Source: an uncultured Actinomycetes bacterium (GTDB lineage: Bacteria > Actinomycetota > Actinomycetes > Nanopelagicales > Nanopelagicaceae). Taken from it: 5,022 bases of DNA. Made by a program: the position numbers and the translations under genes. Below are positions 1-5,022 of the stretch, in pieces (position 1 is the first letter of the stretch; every line of letters begins with the position of its first letter). The stretch is from contig CAILBF010000035.1 in the NCBI GenBank assembly GCA_903832395.1, positions 1-5,022 of the forward strand, given 5' to 3'. The notes beneath the pieces are model-generated. The model was not told the DNA's origin. It did not search any database and worked only from the letters and a program-made list of their open reading frames with translations.

Positions 1-255
1 GAAAGTATCGGTATGTAGGAAAAAGCCAACGCGGCCTCCCGTTTGATTTCCAATGCGAGAGCCTTGTGCCTCCGTTGCCGCACGCGCCAGAAGAATCGAT
101 GCCCCATTAGTTCCAGGGCGAACTGTCACCCAACGTTTATCGGGGGAGAGGGCCGTATCTTCGGTCAGAGTAAAGCCAAGAACCTTTGTGTAGTAGGCGA
201 TCGCTACGTCGTAGTCTTTGACAACAATCGTTGTCATCGCAAACTCCATAGCCAT
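1..255 (-). CDS. VOC (glyoxalase/bleomycin resistance) family protein, partial
   Basis: The reverse strand reads 85 codons without a stop from an ATG at 255 and leaves the window at base 1, so the C-terminal part (about 40 residues, judging from usual VOC lengths of 120-130) is missing. The N-terminus, FAMTTIVVKDYDVAIAYYTKVLGF, has the first beta-strand, the helix and the YY..VLGF turn typical of one beta-alpha-beta-beta-beta VOC module. The later segments RWVTVRP, ILLARA and GNQTGGRVGFFL fit the same fold. The usual first metal ligand (His) on strand one is Met here, so metal binding and substrate cannot be assigned. The start is ambiguous: ATGs occur at 255, 249 and 237. The last has a GGAG at good spacing, but starting there would remove the first strand residues FA. 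The gene begins 19 bases after lexA on the same strand, so co-transcription is plausible. The family is clear; the function is unknown. Confidence 0.82.
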   Translation of the reverse strand, partial: MAMEFAMTTIVVKDYDVAIAYYTKVLGFTLTEDTALSPDKRWVTVRPGTNGASILLARAATEAQGSRIGNQTGGRVGFFLHTDTF

Positions 256-274
256 GAGTGCAGGCTACTGCGAA

Positions 275-907
275 TTAACGAACAGAGCGAAGAACTGCAG
301 TAACTTTTCCTAAGATTTCGCAAGTATCGCCATCGATTGGTGCGAAGTCATCGTTAGCTGGCAGAAGCCAGATGTGGCCATTTTTTCGAGAAAATGTTTT
401 GACCGTTGCTTCGCCATCAATCATTGCCGCAACGATTTCACCATTGTTGCAATCTTTCTGCGAACGGATAACGACGTAATCGCCATCGCAAATCGCGACA
501 TCGATCATGGATTCGCCAACGACTTTGAGCATAAATAAATCGCCACTGCCAACGATTGATTCAGGTAGCGGGAATGACTCTTCGACTTCTTGTTCGGCAG
601 TAATTGGACCACCGGCAGCGATGCGACCAACGAGTGGAACAAGACGTGTTTTATCTACGGGTGCTCCACTTTCTTCAGGCGTTAATTCAAGGGCGCGACC
701 TTTGCTCTCATCGCGGCGGATGAAGCCTTTGGCTTCGAGGATCTCGAGCTGGTACTTAACCGAGGCGGTACTGGTCAGGCCGACTGCGGCGCCGATTTCG
801 CGCATCGAAGGGGCATAGCCGTGGTCATTCATTGAGGCCTGGATGACGGCCAAAATCTCGGACTGGCGCGGGCTAAGGCCGGCCGTTGATGGGGTATGTG
901 TGCTCAT
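275..907 (-). CDS. lexA: LexA, SOS transcriptional repressor (self-cleaving)
   Basis: LexA represses DNA-damage genes and cleaves itself when stimulated by RecA filaments on single-stranded DNA. The 210-residue protein is full length. Residues 9-72 form the winged helix-turn-helix (LSPRQSEILAVI at 11-22, then YAPSMREIGAAVGLTSTASV as the recognition region). A hinge follows, then the cleavage site in GRIAAGGPI with the scissile bond at Ala98-Gly99. The catalytic dyad is Ser133 in VVGESMID and Lys170 in GEATVKTF. No key residue is missing. No Shine-Dalgarno sequence lies before the ATG at 907 (the upstream bases read CACCATCTACCT), and no alternative in-frame start is seen just upstream, so translation may be leaderless or use a very short leader. 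An SOS-box-like site 33-46 bases upstream indicates autoregulation. The divergent neighbour is a LysM gene, as in mycobacteria. Confidence 0.97.
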   Translation of the reverse strand: MSTHTPSTAGLSPRQSEILAVIQASMNDHGYAPSMREIGAAVGLTSTASVKYQLEILEAKGFIRRDESKGRALELTPEESGAPVDKTRLVPLVGRIAAGGPITAEQEVEESFPLPESIVGSGDLFMLKVVGESMIDVAICDGDYVVIRSQKDCNNGEIVAAMIDGEATVKTFSRKNGHIWLLPANDDFAPIDGDTCEILGKVTAVLRSVR

Positions 908-923
908 AGGTAGATGGTGACAG

Positions 924-953
924 ATATTGCCCTAAAATTCAAACACCTGTTCG
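924..953 (-). promoter_or_regulatory. Possible lexA promoter
   Basis: On the minus strand a -10-like CAATAT (924-929) sits 18 bases from a weak -35-like CGAACA (948-953). The -35 element lies inside the SOS-box-like site, so LexA binding there would block polymerase. The predicted start of transcription would fall about 10-13 bases before the lexA ATG, consistent with the lack of a ribosome binding site. The hexamer matches are weak and this is a tentative call. Confidence 0.3.
940..953. promoter_or_regulatory. Putative LexA operator (SOS box), lexA-proximal
   Basis: The site reads CAAACACCTGTTCG, one mismatch from the Gram-positive/actinobacterial SOS consensus CGAAC-N4-GTTCG. Flanking bases extend the symmetry (TTC before, AA after). 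It lies 33 bases upstream of the lexA ATG, the position expected for autoregulation. The mismatch suggests weaker binding than the site at 1001-1014. Confidence 0.75.
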
Positions 954-961
954 AAAAATAC

Positions 962-991
962 TTGCCTTTTGTCAGTGGTGTGGTGTTTAAT
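962..991 (+). promoter_or_regulatory. Putative promoter of the LysM gene
   Basis: A TTGCCT (962-967, 4 of 6 to the -35 consensus) and a TTTAAT (986-991, 5 of 6 to the -10 consensus) are separated by 18 bases. Transcription would begin near 998, so the SOS box at 1001-1014 would cover the start of transcription. This geometry agrees with repression by LexA. The promoter is predicted from motif matches only. Confidence 0.5.
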
Positions 992-1000
992 TGGGCTATT

Positions 1001-1014
1001 CGAACAAGTGTTCG
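1001..1014. promoter_or_regulatory. LexA operator (SOS box), perfect match
   Basis: CGAACAAGTGTTCG is an exact match to CGAAC-N4-GTTCG, the LexA site of actinobacteria and Firmicutes. It lies 34 bases upstream of the chosen LysM start and just downstream of its predicted -10 element. It also shows that the longer upstream reading frame from 914 is not the real gene start, since the operator would then be inside the coding region. Confidence 0.9.
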
Positions 1015-1016
1015 GG

Positions 1017-1031
1017 TACCTTCCCAAGGTA
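1017..1031 (+). repeat. Short inverted repeat in the LysM leader
   Basis: TACCTT-CCC-AAGGTA is a perfect 6-bp inverted repeat with a 3-base loop. It lies between the SOS box and the ribosome binding site (AGGAG, 1038-1042). It could form a small hairpin in the mRNA leader, or it may be chance. Confidence 0.35.
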
Positions 1032-1048
1032 GTTCGCAGGAGATGACC

Positions 1049-1405
1049 ATGAGCGCAGTTACATTTAATTCAGTAGCCTCTCAAAGCAGTGTAAATCAAG
1101 GGTTTTTAGCCAATCCGTCCGGTGCGCTGACGCGCCGTGGCCGCCTTGCCCGCACTGTGGTCGTACTCTCGCTCAGCGTTGTAATGGCCGCTGGCTTTGC
1201 CGCCCGCTCGGGGGCTGGTCAGACTGTCGTTCAAGGGATTTCCTATACAACCGTTGTGGTTCCAGCAGGGGCGACGCTCTGGTCTGTGGCTTCGGCTTAT
1301 AGCCACGGCGATGTTCAAGCCATGGTCGAAGCGATCCGCGAAGCTAATAACCTGCCCGGATATGACGTTGCCGCTGGCGCTCGACTGAGAGTGCCCACCA
1401 AGTAA
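1049..1405 (+). CDS. LysM-domain membrane protein, probable SOS-induced cell-division inhibitor
   Basis: The 118-residue protein has a basic cytoplasmic N-terminus (TRRGRLAR, 28-35) and one membrane segment (about 36-51, VVVLSLSVVMAAGFAA). A single C-terminal LysM domain follows (about 66-116: YTTVVVPAGATLWSVAS...IREANNLPGYDVAAGARLRVP), which should bind peptidoglycan outside the cell. This N-in, single-helix, LysM-out plan and the position divergent from lexA match YneA of Bacillus, Rv2719c/ChiZ of Mycobacterium and, by role, DivS of Corynebacterium, all of which delay division after DNA damage. I chose the ATG at 1049 because AGGAG (1038-1042) is 6 bases upstream; the frame is open back to 914, but that would place the promoter and SOS box inside the gene. 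Sequence in the first 27 residues is low-complexity and probably disordered. LysM membership is clear; the division role is inferred from context. Confidence 0.87.
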   Translation: MSAVTFNSVASQSSVNQGFLANPSGALTRRGRLARTVVVLSLSVVMAAGFAARSGAGQTVVQGISYTTVVVPAGATLWSVASAYSHGDVQAMVEAIREANNLPGYDVAAGARLRVPTK

Positions 1406-1444
1406 TCTTTCCCGTGTAATGAGCTTTAGTGCTAGCCTTTACCT

Positions 1445-1759
1445 ATGGCTCCTAAAGTAAAGGCTAAGAAAACTACTAAGAAGCCAGCCTTAAAATCTAA
1501 AGTTCCAGTGCAGCGCGCCGGACGAACATCCACATCCCGCCTTAGCTCTAAAAATCAATTGACAGTACCCGTAGATATTCTGCGAAGAGTAGGTCTAGAG
1601 GCAGGGGATGAAGTGGAATTCGTAGTTAATGACGCTGGTTTTATCGAAGTTTTGAGAGCGCCGAATATCAATAGAGAGTTATTGAAATTGGCCGGTAAGT
1701 ACGGAGAGCTTTTTGCAGGTTTTGATTTAGAGGCCGAGCGTGATTCATGGGAGAGATAA
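1445..1759 (+). CDS. VapB-type antitoxin, SpoVT/AbrB (MazE) family
   Basis: This is the likely antitoxin and autorepressor of the pair with the downstream PIN toxin. Of 104 residues, 32-72 form the swapped-hairpin AbrB DNA-binding domain (RLSSKNQLTVPVDILRRVGLEAGDEVEFVV...IEVLRA). The tail, residues 73-104, ends in LEAERDSWER, resembling the toxin-binding ends of VapB proteins. The first 28 residues are an unusual basic extension with eight Lys, two Arg and several Ala/Pro, like a histone-type tail. No Shine-Dalgarno sequence precedes the ATG at 1445; an in-frame GTG at 1508 would remove most of the extension but also lacks one. A TGTAAT at 1415-1420 could be a -10 element. Four of nine Arg codons are AGA, which is rare in the neighbouring nrdJ, hinting at separate origin. 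The reading frame overlaps the toxin gene by 13 bases. Confidence 0.85.
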   Translation: MAPKVKAKKTTKKPALKSKVPVQRAGRTSTSRLSSKNQLTVPVDILRRVGLEAGDEVEFVVNDAGFIEVLRAPNINRELLKLAGKYGELFAGFDLEAERDSWER

Positions 1760-2133
1760 TTCTTGACTCCTCTGTCGTCATAGCTTTATTAAATTCATCA
1801 GATAAACACCACCTAGCCGCTAAATCTGCAATTGAAGGCTCTAACTCGATCTTTAAAATCTCGATTCTTACCGTCTCTGAGACGCTAGTGAAGGCATCAG
1901 GTGTGTCTGAGAGTAGAAAAAAAGAGTTGCTGGCCGATCTGTCTGCAGCGTTCGCTCCCTTCTATCCCTTTGATCTTGAGGTAGCCGTTCTCGCCGCCAC
2001 TTTGCGAGCAAAGAGTCCTCTGCGGCTCCCTGATGCCATCATCAGTGCCACGGCTACGGTTAATAGCGCAGAGCTATGGAGCTGCGATGCTCGGCTGGCC
2101 ACAGTTCACAAAGGAGCCCGCCTCATCGCTTAA
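1747..2133 (+). CDS. VapC-type toxin, PIN-domain ribonuclease
   Basis: The 128-residue protein is a single PIN domain, the usual VapC length. VapC toxins are Mg-dependent endoribonucleases that cut tRNA or rRNA and stop translation. The four conserved acids are visible: Asp7 (IILDSSVVIALL), Glu45 (TVSETLV), Asp96 (LPDAIISATA) and Asp114 (SCDARLA). All are present, so the toxin should be active. The start ATG lies within the 3' end of the antitoxin gene (13-base overlap, different frame) and has only a distant GAGG (1730-1733), which points to translational coupling. The RNA target cannot be predicted from the sequence. The gene sits between the LysM gene and nrdR, where the related mycobacterial neighbourhood has no toxin-antitoxin pair. 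Confidence 0.9.
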   Translation: MGEIILDSSVVIALLNSSDKHHLAAKSAIEGSNSIFKISILTVSETLVKASGVSESRKKELLADLSAAFAPFYPFDLEVAVLAATLRAKSPLRLPDAIISATATVNSAELWSCDARLATVHKGARLIA

Positions 2134-2134
2134 C

Positions 2135-2162
2135 AGGGCGAGCGCCGTCTCCGACACGCCCT
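2135..2162 (+). terminator. Possible weak terminator after vapC
   Basis: AGGGCG (2135-2140) and CGCCCT (2157-2162) form a perfect 6-bp GC-rich stem with a 16-base loop, starting two bases after the vapC stop codon. The run of T that follows is poor (GTTTTG at 2171-2176, several bases away), so an intrinsic terminator is only a possibility. Confidence 0.35.
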
Positions 2163-2186
2163 AGGTGTGAGTTTTGGGCTACTCAA

Positions 2187-2216
2187 GTGGCAAACCCTCT
2201 TTCAATGCTTTATAGT
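2187..2216 (+). promoter_or_regulatory. Putative nrdRJ promoter
   Basis: TATAGT (2211-2216, 5 of 6 to the -10 consensus) lies 18 bases after GTGGCA (2187-2192, 4 of 6 to the -35 consensus). Transcription would start near 2223, inside the first NrdR-box-like site, giving a leader of about 120 bases before nrdR. The call rests on hexamer matches and the agreement with the operator positions. Confidence 0.45.
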
Positions 2217-2218
2217 TC

Positions 2219-2234
2219 CCACTAGATGTAGGGG
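2219..2234. promoter_or_regulatory. NrdR-box-like site 1
   Basis: The core CTAGATGTAG (2222-2231) matches the NrdR-box core CwAtATaTwG at 8 of 10 positions, including both outer C/G and the AT centre. NrdR boxes are 16-bp palindromes found in pairs in ribonucleotide reductase promoters. This site overlaps the predicted start of transcription. Confidence 0.62.
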
Positions 2235-2249
2235 TCAGATAGGCCAAAA

Positions 2250-2265
2250 CTTCCATAAGTAGTGT
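2250..2265. promoter_or_regulatory. NrdR-box-like site 2
   Basis: The core CCATAAGTAG (2253-2262) matches CwAtATaTwG at 7 of 10 positions, and the right flank TGT matches the full consensus. It begins exactly 31 bp after site 1 (15 bp between the boxes), the about three-helical-turn spacing known for paired NrdR boxes. The spacing raises confidence above that of the match alone. Confidence 0.58.
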
Positions 2266-2309
2266 TTTTAGGGTAGTTTTGGAAATCCCCTCTTTACATC
2301 TAAAAAGGG
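2265..2309 (+). repeat. Inverted repeats in the nrdR leader
   Basis: Two alternative pairings share the same 3' arm. TTTTTAG (2265-2271) is complementary to CTAAAAA (2300-2306). CCCTCTTT (2288-2295) pairs with AAAAAGGG (2302-2309) at 7 of 8 positions around a 6-base loop. They cannot form at the same time. The structures are followed by A-rich sequence, not T, so they are not a terminator. A leader RNA switch is conceivable but unproven. Confidence 0.35.
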
Positions 2310-2343
2310 AAAAAGCAAGCAGGATGAAGGGAGACACGCCGAA

Positions 2344-2877
2344 ATGATTTGCCCGTTTTGCAGACACGATGATTCCAGAGTCGTTGACTCCCGTCCCGCC
2401 GAAGATGGCACCCAGATCCGCCGTCGGCGCGAGTGCCCCCAGTGTGGCCAGCGCTTTTCAACCCAGGAAGTCGCCGTGCTCAGCATCATCAAGCGCTCTG
2501 GTGCCACCGAACCCTTCAGCCGCGAGAAAGTACTCGTCGGCGTGCGCAAAGCCTGCCAAGGCCGCCCAGTTAATGAAGATGATTTAGTTTTGCTCGCTCA
2601 ACGCGTTGAGGAAGCTCTTCGCGGTACCGGTCAAGCAGAGATTGAGGCTCAAGAAGTTGGCTTGGCTATTTTGGCCCCACTTCGCGAACTCGATGAGGTG
2701 GCCTACTTACGATATGCCTCTGTATATCGTAACTTTGCATCCCTTGAAGATTTCGAAGGCGAGATCGCACTTCTCCGCGCTCTGCCTTCGAACGTAAAAA
2801 CTGCAGAAATCCCCCGTGCAGATGTAAGTAAAGAAAAAATCTCGGCCAGCTCGTCAGCTTCACGAATAAATAATTAA
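2344..2877 (+). CDS. nrdR: NrdR, transcriptional repressor of ribonucleotide reductase genes
   Basis: NrdR binds ATP/dATP and represses ribonucleotide reductase operons when dNTPs are plentiful. Of 177 residues, 1-44 form the zinc ribbon with Cys3, Cys6, Cys31 and Cys34 (MICPFC...RRRRECPQCGQRF). The ATP-cone spans about 46-136 (IIKRSGATEPFSREKVLVGVRKACQGRPV ... GLAILAPLRELDEVAYLRYASVYRNF). These stretches are characteristic of actinobacterial NrdR. The tail after about 150 is Ser/Lys-rich, not conserved and probably disordered, making the protein somewhat longer than the usual 150-160. The start at 2344 is fixed by the conserved MxCPxC N-terminus; AAGGGAG (2327-2333) is a ribosome binding site at 10 bases. 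nrdJ follows after 31 bases on the same strand, so the two are very likely an operon, with paired NrdR-like boxes upstream for autoregulation. Confidence 0.96.
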   Translation: MICPFCRHDDSRVVDSRPAEDGTQIRRRRECPQCGQRFSTQEVAVLSIIKRSGATEPFSREKVLVGVRKACQGRPVNEDDLVLLAQRVEEALRGTGQAEIEAQEVGLAILAPLRELDEVAYLRYASVYRNFASLEDFEGEIALLRALPSNVKTAEIPRADVSKEKISASSSASRINN

Positions 2878-2908
2878 AGACCTACTAAAGAAATACGGGG
2901 ATCCATAT

Positions 2909-5022
2909 ATGTCAGAAACGGTTATCAACCGACCAGCCAAGATCAAAGCTCACAACACAATCAAGGGCAAGGGCTTAACGATCGAGCGCATCTACACCAA
3001 CGAGGGTATTCACCCATACGATGAAGTTAAATGGGAGCGCCGCGATGTAGTGCAGCAAAACTGGAAAACGGGTGAGACCGTATTTGAGCAACGCGGTGTT
3101 GAGTATCCAGACTTCTGGTCTGTGAACGCATCGACGATTGTTACTACTAAATATTTCCGTGGAGCAGTCGGCGCCGAGAATCGCGAGTGGTCACTCAAGC
3201 AGGTTATCGATCGCGTTGTACTTACGTACACCAAGGCCGGCAAAGAGCACGGCTACTTTGCAACCGATGCCGATGCAACTGTGTTCGAACATGAATTGAC
3301 GTACATGCTCATGCACCAAGTTTTCTCGTTCAACTCACCAGTGTGGTTTAACGTTGGAACCAATGAGCCACAGCAAGTAAGTGCATGTTTTATTCTCTCT
3401 GTCGATGACACAATGGATAGCATTCTTAACTGGTATCGCGAAGAGGGAATGATTTTCAAGGGCGGCTCAGGTGCCGGACTTAACTTATCCCGCATCCGTT
3501 CATCAAAAGAGCTTTTAAAATCAGGCGGAACCGCATCCGGGCCAGTCTCATTTATGCGTGGCGCCGATGCATCAGCTGGAACAATCAAATCAGGCGGTGC
3601 TACACGACGTGCAGCAAAGATGGTTGTTCTAGATGTTTCCCACCCAGATATCGAAGAGTTTATTGAGACTAAGGTCAATGAAGAGAACAAGATTCGAGCC
3701 CTCCGTGATGCCGGTTTCGACATGGATCTTGGCGGCAAGGACATCATCTCTGTGCAATATCAGAACGCTAATAACTCAGTTCGAGTATCCGATGAGTTCA
3801 TGCGCGCAGTTGAAAAGGGTGAGAACTTTGGTTTAACTGCTCGAGGAACTGGCGAAGTTATCGATACTGTCGATGCTAAGCAGCTCTTTAGAAAAATGGC
3901 AGAGGCCGCTTGGGCATGTGCCGATCCTGGAATTCAATATGACGACACAATCAATGATTGGCACACAAACCCAGAGACTGGTCGCATCAACGCCTCCAAC
4001 CCTTGCTCTGAGTACATGTCACTTGATAACTCATCATGTAACTTAGCCTCCCTTAACTTAATGAAGTTCCTTAAGGCAGATGGTTCATTTGATGCAAAGA
4101 CTTTCGGTCGCGCAGCAGAGATGATCATCACTGCAATGGATATTTCAATCTGTTTTGCAGATTTTCCAACTGAGGCAATTGGAGATACCACTAAGGCATA
4201 TCGCCAACTAGGTATCGGTTATGCAAACCTCGGCGCCCTCTTGATGGCATCGGGTCTTGCTTATGACTCAGAGGGTGGACGTGCATTAGCTGGCGCTATC
4301 ACTTCTTTGATGAGCGGCATTACATATAAGCGTTCAGCAGAACTCGCTGGCATCGTTGGGGCATATGCAGGCTTTGCACAAAACGCTAAGCCTCATGCCC
4401 GCGTGATGCGCAAGCATGCTGCAGCCTCTTCATCGGCCAAATCAGAGACAACACTTGATCGCGATGTATGGACCGAGGCCAATAAGGCCTGGGATGCATG
4501 CCTATCAACGGGTGAAAAGAATGGATGGCGCAACGCGCAGATTTCAGTTCTAGCCCCTACCGGCACAATCGGTTTGATGATGGACTGCGATACAACTGGA
4601 ATCGAACCTGACTTCTCACTCGTTAAGTTCAAGAAGCTTGTCGGTGGCGGATCTATGCAGATCGTTAACCAGACAGTTCCTGCAGCCCTTCGCAAGTTGG
4701 GTTACACCGAAGAGACGATCGAAGCCATCGTTGAGTTCATCTCAGCACACGGTCATGTCATCGATGCACCAGGGCTAAAGCCTGAGCACTACGACGTCTT
4801 TGACTGCGCCCTTGGACAGCGTTCAATTGCACCAATGGGCCACGTTCGCATGATGGCTGCTTGCCAGCCATTCCTATCGGGTGCGATATCAAAGACAGTT
4901 AACTTGCCATCGGATGCAACAGTTGAAGATGTCGAAGAGGTTTATTACCAAGGTTGGAAGCTAGGCATTAAGGCCTTGGCCGTCTATCGCGATAACTGCA
5001 AAGTTGGTCAGCCACTATCTGA
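2909..5022 (+). CDS. nrdJ: NrdJ, B12-dependent (class II) ribonucleotide reductase, partial at 3' end
   Basis: NrdJ reduces ribonucleotides to deoxyribonucleotides using adenosylcobalamin to generate the thiyl radical, so it needs neither oxygen nor a small subunit. The frame is open for 704 codons and leaves the window; actinobacterial NrdJ is about 950 residues, so roughly the last quarter, with the C-terminal redox cysteines, is missing. Visible active-site elements are Cys160 (QVSACFIL, redox pair), Asn364-Pro-Cys366-Ser-Glu368 (finger loop with the radical cysteine), Cys377 (NSSCNLASLNL, redox partner) and PTGTIG at 550-555. The segments FNSPVWFNVG, FKGGSGAGLNLS and KALAVYRDNCKVGQPLS are typical of class II enzymes. 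No N-terminal ATP-cone and no intein are seen in this part. The ATG at 2909 has GGGGA (2897-2901) 7 bases upstream. It follows nrdR in an apparent operon. Confidence 0.96.
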   Translation, partial: MSETVINRPAKIKAHNTIKGKGLTIERIYTNEGIHPYDEVKWERRDVVQQNWKTGETVFEQRGVEYPDFWSVNASTIVTTKYFRGAVGAENREWSLKQVIDRVVLTYTKAGKEHGYFATDADATVFEHELTYMLMHQVFSFNSPVWFNVGTNEPQQVSACFILSVDDTMDSILNWYREEGMIFKGGSGAGLNLSRIRSSKELLKSGGTASGPVSFMRGADASAGTIKSGGATRRAAKMVVLDVSHPDIEEFIETKVNEENKIRALRDAGFDMDLGGKDIISVQYQNANNSVRVSDEFMRAVEKGENFGLTARGTGEVIDTVDAKQLFRKMAEAAWACADPGIQYDDTINDWHTNPETGRINASNPCSEYMSLDNSSCNLASLNLMKFLKADGSFDAKTFGRAAEMIITAMDISICFADFPTEAIGDTTKAYRQLGIGYANLGALLMASGLAYDSEGGRALAGAITSLMSGITYKRSAELAGIVGAYAGFAQNAKPHARVMRKHAAASSSAKSETTLDRDVWTEANKAWDACLSTGEKNGWRNAQISVLAPTGTIGLMMDCDTTGIEPDFSLVKFKKLVGGGSMQIVNQTVPAALRKLGYTEETIEAIVEFISAHGHVIDAPGLKPEHYDVFDCALGQRSIAPMGHVRMMAACQPFLSGAISKTVNLPSDATVEDVEEVYYQGWKLGIKALAVYRDNCKVGQPLS

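Noticed and set aside
43..303. Plus-strand reading frame opposite the VOC gene
   Set aside because: The minus strand in the same region encodes a clear VOC module; the plus-strand product resembles no known family.
507..818. Plus-strand reading frame opposite lexA
   Set aside because: It is antisense to the LexA hinge and catalytic domain, is Ser/Arg/Pro-rich as shadows often are, and has no family signature.
1017..1031. Terminator between the SOS box and the LysM gene
   Set aside because: The 6-bp hairpin has no following T run and lies directly before a good ribosome binding site, so termination there is unlikely.
2134..2343. Cobalamin riboswitch upstream of the B12-dependent reductase operon
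   Set aside because: No convincing B12 box or GCCACTG-type element is visible. The GTCAGATAGGCC at 2234-2245 resembles part of the box only superficially. Such riboswitches normally control the B12-independent reductase instead.
2179..2367. 62-residue minus-strand reading frame
   Set aside because: It begins inside nrdR, runs across the putative promoter and operator region, has no recognisable family and lacks clear start signals.
3253..3747. 164-residue minus-strand reading frame opposite nrdJ
   Set aside because: It lies wholly antisense to a strongly conserved catalytic region of nrdJ and has no recognisable domains; it is a shadow of the coding bias of nrdJ.
2909..5022. Intein in nrdJ
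   Set aside because: Inteins are frequent in ribonucleotide reductases, but the conserved blocks run continuously here with no inserted splicing or endonuclease domain.

Overview
The window looks like chromosomal DNA from an actinobacterium with moderate GC content. The LexA and NrdR sequences are actinobacterial in style. The SOS operator is the Gram-positive type (CGAAC-N4-GTTCG). The gene order lexA / divergent LysM gene / nrdR matches the order known from Mycobacterium (Rv2720-Rv2719c-Rv2718c). A low-GC, streamlined freshwater or marine lineage (acI/Nanopelagicales-like) would fit, but that is inference.

Layout. Positions 1-255 (minus) hold the start of a VOC/glyoxalase-fold gene cut by the window edge. 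Positions 275-907 (minus) are lexA. Positions 908-1048 are a divergent control region with one perfect and one near-perfect SOS box. Positions 1049-1405 (plus) encode a small membrane-anchored LysM protein, probably an SOS cell-division inhibitor. Positions 1445-2133 (plus) are a vapBC-type toxin-antitoxin pair with overlapping genes. Positions 2134-2343 are a gene-free control region with a possible weak terminator for vapBC, a putative promoter, two NrdR-box-like sites 31 bp apart, and inverted repeats in the leader. Positions 2344-2877 (plus) are nrdR. From 2909 to the window end (plus) lies nrdJ, the B12-dependent class II ribonucleotide reductase, open at the right edge.

How it fits together. 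DNA damage would inactivate LexA and de-repress lexA and the LysM gene, pausing division. NrdR senses (d)ATP and would repress nrdRJ, the dNTP supply, through the tandem boxes. DNA damage response, division arrest and dNTP synthesis therefore sit side by side. The vapBC pair appears to have been inserted into this otherwise conserved neighbourhood. No wholly new system is evident. The most useful points are the two sets of operator sites, the corrected start of the LysM gene, and the toxin-antitoxin insertion with its unusual lysine-rich antitoxin tail.
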